DNA from: Sulfidibacterium sp964549335
Lineage (GTDB): Bacteria > Bacteroidota > Bacteroidia > Bacteroidales > F082
Reading direction: 5' to 3'
NCBI GenBank assembly: GCA_964549335.1
Contig: CAZJUQ010000005.1
Span: 1 to 64,000 of the forward strand
Length of the DNA stretch: 64,000 bases
A model generated the notes under the pieces. The model searched no databases. It saw nothing but the letters and a program-made list of their open reading frames with translations, and was not told the origin of the DNA. Shown here in pieces: positions 43,254 through 52,078 of this stretch. The position numbers and the translations under genes are program-made. Each line of letters opens with the position of its first letter. The stretch's first letter is position 1.

Positions 43254-45455
43254 GTGGAACCTATATACCTTGATTACAATGCCACAACACCGGTTGCCAA
43301 AGAGGTTGCCCAAGAAATGCGCCCCTATTTGGACCAATATTTCGGTAATCCGTCAAGTGTCCATCCTTACGGCGTAAAGACAAAATTAGCAGTGGAGAAA
43401 GCCAGAAGCAGGGTTGCCTCTTTGATAAATTGCGACCCTTCGGAAATAATTTTTACCAGCGGCGGTACCGAATCAAACAATTATGCAATAAAAGGAATAG
43501 CCCTTGCCAACAAAAACAGGGGAAATCACATTATCACTTCAGCAGTGGAACATCCCGCAGTATTTGAGGTTTGCCGGTACCTTGAACAAAACGGCTTTTC
43601 CGTTACTACGGTTCCCGTTGACAAATACGGCATAGTAAAATTGGACGAACTTGAAAAGGCAATACGTCCTGAAACCATTCTCATTACAATAATGCATGCC
43701 AACAACGAGGTAGGCAGTATTCAACCCGTTGAAGAGATATCTCATTTGGCAAAAAAACATAATATATTCTTTCATTCGGACGCCGCCCAATCAACAGGAA
43801 AAATAGAAATTGACGTGAAAAAAATGGGGGTTGACCTCCTTAGTATTGCAGGCCATAAACTTTATGCCCCCAAAGGTATTGGCGCCCTCTACATAAAAAA
43901 CGGCGTGCACCTGGAAAAATTAATTCATGGTGCCGACCACGAACAAAACCTTCGTGCCGGAACAGAAAATGTATTGGAAATTGTGGGGCTGGGTAAAGCA
44001 TGCGAAATAGCGGAAAAAAATTTAAAAGAGTATGCCAATCATTACGCCGAAACACGCGATTACCTTCAAAAACTTTTGCTTGATGCTTTTCCTCAGGCAA
44101 AAATTAACGGACATCCGCAAAAGCGATTGCCTAATACATTGAGTATATCCTTCCCGCGTATTGAAGCCAATACTCTTATCGACAGACTCGATGGTGTTGC
44201 CGCATCGGCTGGTGCCGCCTGCCACTCCGAAAGCATTGATGTATCGGCAGTCCTCGAAGCCATGCTCGTTCCCATGGATTATGCAATGGGTACAATACGT
44301 CTCTCCACGGGCAGAGATACCTCCAAGTCGGATATCGAAAACGCAGCTTCGGAAATTATTAAAACCGTAAAACAGTTGATGCCTAAAGAAAAAGAAGAAA
44401 ACATAGGCAAAACAGCATATGCAAATAATATAAAACTCACCCATTTTACCCACGGACTCGGTTGTGCTTGCAAAATACAACCCCAAAATCTTGAAGCCGT
44501 ATTACAAAAGCTAACACCTGTCACCGACAAAAATGTACTTGTCGGAACCGAAACTTCGGACGATGCAACTGTTTACAAAATAAATCACGAAACCGCAATA
44601 GTTCAATCCCTCGACTTTTTCACACCCATTGTTGACGACCCTTACGATTTCGGCGCCATAGCAGCTGCAAATGCTCTTAGCGATATTTATGCCATGGGAG
44701 CAACCCCGCTGTTTGCTCTTAACATTCTCGGATTTCCGGAAGATACACTGCCTTTGTCGGTACTGGAACAAATATTAAAAGGAGCTCAAGATAAAGCCGC
44801 AGAAGCAGGCATTCCCATTCTCGGCGGACATACCATCGAAGACCCAGAACCTAAATACGGTATGGTTGTCAGCGGCATTGTCCACCCCGCTAAAATAATT
44901 AAAAACAAAGGCGCACAACCCGGCGATATGCTTGTTTTGACAAAACCTTTGGGAACCGGAATTTTGTCAACGGCAATAAAAAGAGGTATGGTAACGGAAG
45001 AAAAACGCAAAGAGGTAACCATGATAATGGCTCAACTGAACAAAACCGCCGGCGAAACAATAATGGCGTACAACGTTCACGCTTGTACCGACGTGACGGG
45101 TTTCGGACTTTTGGGACATCTCAGCGAGATGAGTATAGCCTCAAAATGTAACGTAAATATCTATTACGAAAAAATCCCCTTTATTGACGGCGTAAAAAAT
45201 CTTGCCACGGCCGGAATAATTCCGGGAGGAACATACAACAACCTCGATTTTGTAACAGGTCGCGTCGATTTCGGAAACATGTCGCGTACCGGAAAGTTAA
45301 TGCTCTGCGACGCCCAAACATCGGGAGGATTACTAATATCAATACCTGAAAATCAAACAGAAAAACTGGTACGAGAATTAACGGATAAAGGAGTGTCACC
45401 TTCGGTTATAGGCAGATTTACAAGCAAAGGAGAAGGAACCATTACCGTATCGTAA
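43254..45455 (+). CDS. selD: Cysteine desulfurase (NifS/IscS-like) fused to selenide, water dikinase (SelD)
   Basis: 733 residues, GTG start 3 bp after the mnmH stop, no internal stop or frameshift. Residues 1-~380 are a complete class V aminotransferase: PLP-binding K202 in SIAGHKLYAPKG, upstream HSDAAQSTGKIEID, and active-site C323 in SAGAACHSESIDVS. After a short Lys/Glu-rich linker (~378-393), residues ~395-733 are a complete SelD with the catalytic pair C404 and K407 in GLGCACKI (equivalent to Cys17/Lys20 of the E. coli enzyme), then SDDATVYKI, GGHTIEDPEPKYGM and TDVTGFGLLGHLSEM. The fusion can release selenium from selenocysteine and pass it directly to ATP-dependent selenophosphate synthesis for MnmH. 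The active residue is Cys, not selenocysteine. Confidence 0.93.
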   Translation: MEPIYLDYNATTPVAKEVAQEMRPYLDQYFGNPSSVHPYGVKTKLAVEKARSRVASLINCDPSEIIFTSGGTESNNYAIKGIALANKNRGNHIITSAVEHPAVFEVCRYLEQNGFSVTTVPVDKYGIVKLDELEKAIRPETILITIMHANNEVGSIQPVEEISHLAKKHNIFFHSDAAQSTGKIEIDVKKMGVDLLSIAGHKLYAPKGIGALYIKNGVHLEKLIHGADHEQNLRAGTENVLEIVGLGKACEIAEKNLKEYANHYAETRDYLQKLLLDAFPQAKINGHPQKRLPNTLSISFPRIEANTLIDRLDGVAASAGAACHSESIDVSAVLEAMLVPMDYAMGTIRLSTGRDTSKSDIENAASEIIKTVKQLMPKEKEENIGKTAYANNIKLTHFTHGLGCACKIQPQNLEAVLQKLTPVTDKNVLVGTETSDDATVYKINHETAIVQSLDFFTPIVDDPYDFGAIAAANALSDIYAMGATPLFALNILGFPEDTLPLSVLEQILKGAQDKAAEAGIPILGGHTIEDPEPKYGMVVSGIVHPAKIIKNKGAQPGDMLVLTKPLGTGILSTAIKRGMVTEEKRKEVTMIMAQLNKTAGETIMAYNVHACTDVTGFGLLGHLSEMSIASKCNVNIYYEKIPFIDGVKNLATAGIIPGGTYNNLDFVTGRVDFGNMSRTGKLMLCDAQTSGGLLISIPENQTEKLVRELTDKGVSPSVIGRFTSKGEGTITVS

Positions 45456-45461
45456 AAAAAA

Positions 45462-45486
45462 GACCTTCTGCCGGTGGCAGAAGGTC
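45462..45486 (-). terminator. Strong hairpin terminator for the minus-strand gene 45532-48894
   Basis: Perfect 11-bp stem GACCTTCTGCC / GGCAGAAGGTC around a 3-nt loop. On the minus strand it is followed by an 8-nt T-run, giving a classic intrinsic terminator. On the plus strand there is no T-run, but the stem begins only 6 bp after the SelD stop and may also end that transcript. Confidence 0.8.
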
Positions 45487-45531
45487 CTAGCACTCTACTA
45501 TAATTACTCAAATACTTCGTCAAAAGAACTA

Positions 45532-48500
45532 TTAACGAACAGTGAGTTTCTTTGTAATCACGTTGCCTTGTACTTTCATGTTAATGAAATAAAGACCCGG
45601 ATCATATCCCGACAAATCAATAACAAAAATGTTACTTGAGGGATTTATGTCTGTTATTTGCTGTCCGAGCAAACTGTATATTTTCACATTATCTATCTTT
45701 TCGGGCGAACTAATGTTTACTTTTCCGTTTGCAGGATTGGGATAAATATTAATCACATCGGCAAGTTTGTCAACAATCCCGGCAGGACTGTAAAACAACT
45801 CGAAAATACTGTATCTGTTATCACCTGGAGGAAATGTCGTCCCGTGATAAGCAAAACTGTCGGTTGCTTCGGTAACATTATCAAAGTTCATCCAATACTC
45901 TTTATTCTCCGAGGCTTTCCAGTATTTTATCGTAATATTGTCGCCTTCATGATAACCGGCACTGCCATCGAAAAGTTCGGTAAAAAGCGGAACGTTATTT
46001 TGCAATGCATCGGTTGACGATTGAATTACACGGGCACCCACCATTACTCCTCCGTCGAATACGGCTATTTCGTCGCCCTCTTCCAACATTTCACCCGACA
46101 CGTAAAGAGTATAAACGGGTTTTAAGGGGTTTCCGTTTCCAAATTGGAAATGTTGCAACTCGCGGCTTCCGTTAAAGGCCGTTGACGATTTTTTCGATGC
46201 CGGATAATGGAACGTTGTTGCCGAACCGCCCCATTTTACTATATAACCCTGACCGGGCGAACAGGTTCCTATATGGTCAACCCATACACCACCTACTTTT
46301 GTTATTGAATTTCCATGAGAATCGCGGATAAATTCCAAATCGTCGGTCATTAAACTTGCAAATGCCGTTGTTGCCGCCAAATTGTACGAAGGCAAATAAG
46401 AGATAATATTATATGCACTTGCATGTATTGCAATTCCGACATTATAATTTATAGCTACACTATTAATGCTGAACGACTCTCCGTCGGCATTCATCTTCAC
46501 CACATAGCCTCTCTTGATTTTCCATTTCAAATCGCCCGGATCAACCCATGTATCTCCCCCCGAATGATCTATCGAAGCAGTTACGGGTACATCATCACGA
46601 ATAAAATCAAGTTTTGATTTGTCAACACCCGAAGCATCAAAGAAGTCACTCATATCAAGAGTATATCCCGATACCCTGCGCGATATCAACTGATAACCGC
46701 TATGTAATGTTATTGTTTGGATTTCGTGTGCATTAGGCGCATAAGTCAAATCTTTTACGGTTGTTGCTCCCGTTGTAACTTCAATACCGGTAAATACCTT
46801 GTGGGGATAATAATCTCCGTATGCCGAAAGGGAATAAGTGCCGGCATCCAAATTTGAGTATGTATGACCGGTATTGTGGTAATTATAGAACAGGTTAGCC
46901 GAAACCGTATCGCTTCCTTTTATCAAATACAATCTCAAATTCGTTACAAGTGGTGCTCCTCCGTTAAATTTAATGGTTAAATTTCCCGGTGCCACATCAA
47001 AGTCGATATCGGTTTTACTGAACCTGTTACCCGACGGGAAAACATCGGGAGGTGTTGCCGAAGAGGGATCATAATAACCTGAGCCGGAATCCCAAGTAAC
47101 GGATTGCATTTCGCATTCGTCTCCGCCTGCAACAAACAGTTTGAAAACATAATAATCGCCTGCGGAATATCCTGTAGAACCGTCGGAAAGAACCGAGAAT
47201 GCCACAAGAGGAACACTCGTCCCTGCATTTGCAACGGGTCCGGTAAGATAGGTCAAACCTACCATTGTAAGTACCTGTTTCTTGTAATGACCCGCCGAAT
47301 TGTAATCGCTCGAATAGGCTTTATCTATAACAAAACCGTAAGGAGATGTCGAACTAACCGATAACACTTTAAACGTACCGTCATATGTTGTTGTGCTGTA
47401 AATGCGAACGTAAGCACCTGTTGTTATGTTCCATGGTGCCGGATCCACAGATGTTTGAACAAAAGCTTTTGAAGCATACGGAGCGGAGGCTTGAGTGATT
47501 TTTGTAAAATTATATTCGGTAGCTGTATCGGAAAGCTGGAACAGGGCTATTTCATCCCCGTTTTTAATTTGTGAAACACCGTCGCCGGTAATATTGTTAA
47601 GGTAAATTGTCCATACATCAGAGAAGGGGTCACCACTTTCAAATGTCCAGTGTTTACTGTATAATGTTTTGTCGTTAGTGGTTGTATTTCCGCTTGTAAC
47701 CGTTACACCCGAAGATGCTCCGTCATGATAACCCGACTTTGTGAATGTCATTGAATAGGTTCCCGGAACCAGCGAAAAGTTATAATTTCCACTGGCATCG
47801 GTTGTGGCGGTGTCATATCCCACAACAATAACCTGAACCCCGCTAAGAGCGGCTCCACTGTTATTTCCGTCGGTTACTGTCCCCGAGAGAGTTCCCGGAG
47901 GTACCGAAAGTGTAAAATTCAATGTAGTGGTATTATTGGAATGTACGGCAACATTGTTTTGAGTGCCCTGTTGATAGTTGTTTACCGTTGAAAAAGATGT
48001 TGCCGTTACCGTATATGTTCCTACCGGAATATTTCCTATCGAATAGTAACCGCTGTAATCGGTGGTATCAACATAAACACCTCCTACCACAACTTTAACA
48101 CTGTCCAAACCGGCACCATTTGTGTTTTTTACATAACCGGCAATAGTTCCGTCCAATGAATCCAAAGCAATATTTTTGGTTGTTAAGCTATTGGACGATA
48201 TTGAAACATTGACTATGGAATCCTGTTTAAAAGGTTGTGATGACTGGGGAGTAAAATAAATATTATATGTTCCCGTTGACAATCCCGTAAATTGGTAATA
48301 TCCCGATGTATTGGTGGTAGTGGAATAGGAACCGGGAGTAATTGTAACAACTACGTTTGCTAACGAGTCGGAACCTGAAGAGTTTGTAACGGTTCCGTCA
48401 AGATTTGTCGAAACCGCATTACCCGATGAAAATTCCAACATTGGATAACTCCACGGATATGCATTATGAGCGGGAAATGTATCGGCTTCGTAACCGTCGC

Positions 48501-48894
48501 CTATCAAACCGTACCACGAATAAGTTCCTCCCGTATATTCGGTTTGGGCACTTGCATCCCAACAATGAAATGAAAACGAATGGCCGGGAGTGTATCCCAC
48601 GGTTCCTGATCCGGCCGCTTCATATGCAACCCAACTGTTGGAAAAAAAGTTAACAGTGTCACAAACCTGTGTCAGAACAAATGCTCCCACACAAGTATTT
48701 CCGTCAAAAATTGCTATCTCGTCACCCGCCACAAGATCAACACCGTCAAGAGTAGCCTTTGCAGTAAAAAAAGTCCATTGCCCCGCACCTTGATTTGTGG
48801 AAGGAGCCGAAAAGTGTTGCGAAAATGCTGTTACCGAAAACAACATCAATAAACTTCCAGCAATCACTTGTGTGAAAAAAGTACGTGTTTTCAT
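45532..48894 (-). CDS. Large secreted protein with carboxypeptidase-regulatory-like repeats and T9SS sorting domain
   Basis: 1120 residues from the ATG at 48894 (the frame is open a further 26 codons upstream, but the signal peptide MKTRTFFTQVIAGSLLMLF starts here). Near the N-terminus is a domain around FDGNTCVGAF and GHSFSFHCWDAS; a related DEIAVFDGGVMVGARVI recurs before the C-terminus. Three consecutive CarboxypepD_reg-like units follow (LDGTVTNSSGSDSLANVVVT; IAGYVKNTNGAGLDSVKVVV; LSGTVTDGNNSGAALSGVQV), then further beta domains. The last ~75 residues (INIYPNPANGKVNISSPEKI) are a type A sorting domain. No catalytic motif is visible; an adhesive or structural surface role is inferred. It is a single gene with its own -7 box and terminator. 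Confidence 0.88.
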   Translation of the reverse strand: MKTRTFFTQVIAGSLLMLFSVTAFSQHFSAPSTNQGAGQWTFFTAKATLDGVDLVAGDEIAIFDGNTCVGAFVLTQVCDTVNFFSNSWVAYEAAGSGTVGYTPGHSFSFHCWDASAQTEYTGGTYSWYGLIGDGYEADTFPAHNAYPWSYPMLEFSSGNAVSTNLDGTVTNSSGSDSLANVVVTITPGSYSTTTNTSGYYQFTGLSTGTYNIYFTPQSSQPFKQDSIVNVSISSNSLTTKNIALDSLDGTIAGYVKNTNGAGLDSVKVVVGGVYVDTTDYSGYYSIGNIPVGTYTVTATSFSTVNNYQQGTQNNVAVHSNNTTTLNFTLSVPPGTLSGTVTDGNNSGAALSGVQVIVVGYDTATTDASGNYNFSLVPGTYSMTFTKSGYHDGASSGVTVTSGNTTTNDKTLYSKHWTFESGDPFSDVWTIYLNNITGDGVSQIKNGDEIALFQLSDTATEYNFTKITQASAPYASKAFVQTSVDPAPWNITTGAYVRIYSTTTYDGTFKVLSVSSTSPYGFVIDKAYSSDYNSAGHYKKQVLTMVGLTYLTGPVANAGTSVPLVAFSVLSDGSTGYSAGDYYVFKLFVAGGDECEMQSVTWDSGSGYYDPSSATPPDVFPSGNRFSKTDIDFDVAPGNLTIKFNGGAPLVTNLRLYLIKGSDTVSANLFYNYHNTGHTYSNLDAGTYSLSAYGDYYPHKVFTGIEVTTGATTVKDLTYAPNAHEIQTITLHSGYQLISRRVSGYTLDMSDFFDASGVDKSKLDFIRDDVPVTASIDHSGGDTWVDPGDLKWKIKRGYVVKMNADGESFSINSVAINYNVGIAIHASAYNIISYLPSYNLAATTAFASLMTDDLEFIRDSHGNSITKVGGVWVDHIGTCSPGQGYIVKWGGSATTFHYPASKKSSTAFNGSRELQHFQFGNGNPLKPVYTLYVSGEMLEEGDEIAVFDGGVMVGARVIQSSTDALQNNVPLFTELFDGSAGYHEGDNITIKYWKASENKEYWMNFDNVTEATDSFAYHGTTFPPGDNRYSIFELFYSPAGIVDKLADVINIYPNPANGKVNISSPEKIDNVKIYSLLGQQITDINPSSNIFVIDLSGYDPGLYFINMKVQGNVITKKLTVR

Positions 48895-48942
48895 GATTAC
48901 AATTTTTTTGATTTGATAATTATAGTAGTGCTTTAAAAACAG

Positions 48943-48950
48943 CAAATATA
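48943..48950 (-). promoter_or_regulatory. -7 box TATATTTG for the large T9SS protein gene
   Basis: Exact TAnnTTTG on the minus strand, 48 nt before the ATG at 48894. It lies inside the open extension of the frame, supporting the shorter start. Confidence 0.45.
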
Positions 48951-49251
48951 TGCGAAAACAATTCAAAAACAAAGTTTTTCATGCTGTTTTTTAATATTTT
49001 TTTCATATTCACCTTATTATATGCATTTTGTACCGTTACAAATAACAATACCGTGTTTTTTACACACTGTTACCCAGGTCTTTACAAACGCTTACCGGTT
49101 TACAAAACGATTATTTAGAATGATTATTAATTTTAAAAAAACCGGTTATGAAAAACATTACATTGAAAAGCCAAAAATTGTCTTACGGCAAAGATATAAA
49201 CTTCACAATACAACCCGTTGAGCAAAAAATATCTTCAAGTCACTTTTTATG

Positions 49252-49259
49252 TAACTTTG
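49252..49259 (+). promoter_or_regulatory. -7 box TAACTTTG for the small outer-membrane protein gene
   Basis: Exact TAnnTTTG, 23 nt before the ATG at 49283. Confidence 0.5.
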
Positions 49260-49282
49260 CAAGCTAACCAAAAGTGTAAATC

Positions 49283-49852
49283 ATGAAAAATTCATTGTTT
49301 ATATTTGTTGTAACCCTATTATTCTTTCCGCTGACGTTAACGGCACAATACAGGAATACAAGCGGACAAGAGGGAGCCGTACAAAAACAAAAAAACAGCA
49401 GTAATCAACCGAGCAGGTGGTTTACCGGCGGAATGCTCGGGGCAGGATTTTCGTCGTACAGTTCGTATGTGCAGGTGGCACCGATAATAGGCTACAAGAT
49501 TACTCCGGCACTTCATGCAGGAACAAGAATAACATATATTTACGAAGGTTTTAAAGACAGTTATACGGGACACAAATACAATTTACACAATTACGGGGCA
49601 AGTATTTTTATGCGATATGCTCTTTTCAGGTTTCTGTTTTTACAAACCGAATATGAAGTTCTAAGTGTTCCCGTGTTTCCCTACGAAGGAGAGCGGCGTT
49701 CGGTAAACAGCTTTTTTGTCGGAGGGGGAATAATGCAAAACATCGGAGGCAACGGCTTCGCAACAATTTCCATTCTCTACAACGTATTGGACAGCCAATA
49801 TTCACCATATTCAAACCCGTTGATAAGAATAGGGTTTGGCGTTGGTTTTTAA
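49283..49852 (+). CDS. Small outer-membrane beta-barrel protein
   Basis: 189 residues: signal peptide (1-~20, LTLTAQ), a polar Gln/Ser/Asn-rich stretch, then about eight strands of alternating hydrophobic residues (WFTGGMLGAGFSSYSSYVQV, LHAGTRITYIYEGF, NYGASIFMRYALFRFLFLQT), closing with NPLIRIGFGVGF, a terminal Phe as in outer-membrane barrels. No specific family is recognised. Its stop codon overlaps that of the convergent murB: both stops lie within the TTAA at 49849-49852. Confidence 0.72.
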   Translation: MKNSLFIFVVTLLFFPLTLTAQYRNTSGQEGAVQKQKNSSNQPSRWFTGGMLGAGFSSYSSYVQVAPIIGYKITPALHAGTRITYIYEGFKDSYTGHKYNLHNYGASIFMRYALFRFLFLQTEYEVLSVPVFPYEGERRSVNSFFVGGGIMQNIGGNGFATISILYNVLDSQYSPYSNPLIRIGFGVGF

Positions 49853-50868
49853 TTGATTATGTTAACTTCGGGTTCCAAATCAATTCCAAACTTCAGGTAA
49901 ACATCGTTTTTTATTTTTTTCGACAATGTTAAAATCTCCTGTCCGGTGGCGCCACCGTAGTTAACCAGTATTAATGCATGGCTTTTGCTAACTCCCGCAT
50001 TTCCCGTGCGTTTTCCTTTCCACCCGCACTGTTCTATCAACCAGGCCGCAGGTATCTTCACGGTCTTATGATCTATCCGGTAAAAAGGGACGGAATTAAA
50101 TTTTTCTTGCAGTTTTTTTAGTTTACCTGCATCTATCTCGGGGTTTTTAAAAAAGCTCCCCGCATTACCATATTCGTTAACGTCGGGAATATTCCTCTCT
50201 CTTATTTTTTTAATAAAAACGGAAATCTCTTTTGCCGAAATGTTCTCCCGTTTTGCAAACTCCTCTTTTAACCGACCGTATCCGAGTATGGGTTTCGGAA
50301 GTTTGCTTAATTTGTAGGCTGCCGAAACAACAAACCACATTCTGTTTTCCGGTTTTTTAAAAAAGCTTTTCCTGTAACCGAACCGGCATTCGAGATTATT
50401 AAATTTTTTCAGCTCGCCGGTGGACAGATTGAAAGCTTTCAGGTATTGAAAACTATCTTTCTGCTCCACACCGAAAGCGCCGATATTTTGAACCGGTGCG
50501 GCACCTGCCGTTCCCGGTATCAGACTTAAATTTTCGAGACCCCACAAAGATTTTTCCACTGTATAATCAACAAAACGGCTCCAGTTTTCACCGCTTCCGG
50601 TCTCAATCACCACACTCTTTTCATCCTCTTTTACAATAGCTGTTCCGCCGATGCGGTTTAACAAAACCAAACCGTGGACAACACTATTTACAAACAAAAC
50701 ATTACTTCCGTTTCCCAAGATTACGACCTTGTTTTCGGTCAACACCCCGCTTTTTACAATTAACAACAATTTTTCCGGACTGTCGATTACGGCAAATTGC
50801 TCCGCAACAGCCTCTATTCCAAAGGTATTATACCCTTTTAACGAAATACCCCGTTCAATCAAATTCAT
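49849..50868 (-). CDS. murB: UDP-N-acetylmuramate dehydrogenase
   Basis: 339 residues. FAD-binding region with YNTFGIEAVAEQFAV and LGNGSNVLF; SLIPGTAGAAPVQNIGAFG (the flavin loop with the conserved G.GA.P.QNIGA); the catalytic Ser in YGNAGSFFKNPE; and a C-terminal Glu in DLEPEVNIIN. It has the length of an E. coli-like type I MurB. The enzyme reduces UDP-GlcNAc-enolpyruvate to UDP-MurNAc with NADPH, the second committed step of peptidoglycan synthesis. It is a single gene with no division or cell-wall cluster around it; the nearest envelope gene is ftsE, 2.3 kb away. Confidence 0.96.
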   Translation of the reverse strand: MNLIERGISLKGYNTFGIEAVAEQFAVIDSPEKLLLIVKSGVLTENKVVILGNGSNVLFVNSVVHGLVLLNRIGGTAIVKEDEKSVVIETGSGENWSRFVDYTVEKSLWGLENLSLIPGTAGAAPVQNIGAFGVEQKDSFQYLKAFNLSTGELKKFNNLECRFGYRKSFFKKPENRMWFVVSAAYKLSKLPKPILGYGRLKEEFAKRENISAKEISVFIKKIRERNIPDVNEYGNAGSFFKNPEIDAGKLKKLQEKFNSVPFYRIDHKTVKIPAAWLIEQCGWKGKRTGNAGVSKSHALILVNYGGATGQEILTLSKKIKNDVYLKFGIDLEPEVNIIN

Positions 50869-50959
50869 TGTTCAAAAATAATCAAATACAATAATTCAAA
50901 AAAAAAATAGTTTTAAATTAAACGGAAATGTTTTTATAGGCAAAAATTTACACAACCAA

Positions 50960-52078
50960 TTGAAGAAAAGGGTAGTAGTTTCGGTCATTAATGATTTGGT
51001 CACCGACCAAAGAGTAAACAAAGTATGCAATACCCTTTACGAAACCGGTTTTGAGGTATTACTCATAGGCAGGAGACTTCCCGGCAGTTTACCCATGGAT
51101 AAACGCAGATACAATACCCGCAGAATGCATCTTATTTTTAAAAAAGGGATTCTTTTCTATGCCGAATTTCAAATAAGACTCTTTATTTTTTTATTGACAC
51201 ACAAATCCGGTTTGCTGGTTTCAAACGATTTGGACACACTCTTACCCAATTATCTAATTTCAAGAATCAAACGTATTCCGCTGGTTTACGACAGTCACGA
51301 ATATTTTACGGGAGTTCCCGAACTGGTTAACAGTCCGGTAAAACAAAAAATCTGGAAAACAGTTGAACGTTTCATATTCCCAAAACTCAAAGATGTTTTC
51401 ACGGTAAACGACTCCATTGCTTCGCTTTACGAAAAAGAGTACGGCATCCGCCCTAAAGTGGTTCGCAATGTACCTCCGTTGAGAAGGGTAAAAAAACAAA
51501 TGTCGAGAAAAGAGTTGAACTTGCCCCTTGACAAAAAGATTCTAATACTTCAAGGGTCGGGAATAAATATTCATCGCGGAGCCGAAGAGATGGTGGAAGC
51601 CATGCAATATATCGACAATGCCATTCTTTTGATTGTGGGCGGCGGTGACGTTATAGACATTTTAAAGGAAAAAATTAAAAACAAACGGCTGCAAAACAGG
51701 GTCATAATAAAAGGAAAACAACCATACGAAAGACTGATGCAATATACCGCCAATGCCGATTTGGGATTAAGTCTCGATAAAAACACTAATATTAATTACA
51801 GATACAGTCTTCCGAACAAAATTTTTGATTATTTACAAGCCGGAATACCGGTTTTGGTATCAAATTTGGTTGAAATACGCAAAATTGTCGAACGGTACGA
51901 TGTGGGAGATTTTATTCCCGGTCATAATCCCCGTGACATTGCAGCCAAAGTTAATGAAATGCTTGGAAATCAGACTCTAATGGAAAGATGGAGAAAAAAT
52001 TGTACATTTGCCGCTCGTCAATTGAATTGGGAAAACGAATCGAAAATATTAATGGAGGTTTATAATAAGTATGTTTGA
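50960..52078 (+). CDS. Glycosyltransferase, GT4-like (GT-B fold)
   Basis: 372 residues from a TTG start; the beginning KKRVVVSVINDLVTDQRVNK is the standard N-terminus of this family, so TTG is preferred over later ATGs. The acceptor domain includes VYDSHEYFTGVPELV. The donor-binding C-terminal half has ILQGSGINIHRGAEEMVEAM, LLIVGGGDVIDILKEKI and the GT4 signature region SLPNKIFDYLQAGIPVLVSN. It transfers a sugar from a nucleotide donor, probably in surface polysaccharide or glycoprotein synthesis. It overlaps the following glycosyltransferase gene by 8 bp, so the two are translated together. Confidence 0.88.
   Translation: MKKRVVVSVINDLVTDQRVNKVCNTLYETGFEVLLIGRRLPGSLPMDKRRYNTRRMHLIFKKGILFYAEFQIRLFIFLLTHKSGLLVSNDLDTLLPNYLISRIKRIPLVYDSHEYFTGVPELVNSPVKQKIWKTVERFIFPKLKDVFTVNDSIASLYEKEYGIRPKVVRNVPPLRRVKKQMSRKELNLPLDKKILILQGSGINIHRGAEEMVEAMQYIDNAILLIVGGGDVIDILKEKIKNKRLQNRVIIKGKQPYERLMQYTANADLGLSLDKNTNINYRYSLPNKIFDYLQAGIPVLVSNLVEIRKIVERYDVGDFIPGHNPRDIAAKVNEMLGNQTLMERWRKNCTFAARQLNWENESKILMEVYNKYV

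Larger units (their letters stand above)
48895..49282. other. 388-bp divergent intergenic region
   Basis: AT-rich. It contains the leftward -7 box at 48943-48950 and the rightward one at 49252-49259. A 66-codon open frame at 49021-49221 has no coding character. Nothing else is recognisable. Confidence 0.5.

Noticed and set aside
44463..44474. Possible selenocysteine at the SelD active site
   Set aside because: The codons are TGT and TGC around Ala, followed by AAA; the site is Cys-type and there is no in-frame TGA.
49021..49221. 66-codon open frame in the divergent gap before the small barrel gene
   Set aside because: Composition is not coding-like, no recognisable motif, and no promoter box at a sensible distance.
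50873..50880. TATTTTTG box before murB
   Set aside because: It ends only 4 nt before the start codon, too close for a normal leader. The similar TAATTTTG at 32342-32349 before the 146-residue hypothetical gene has the same problem.
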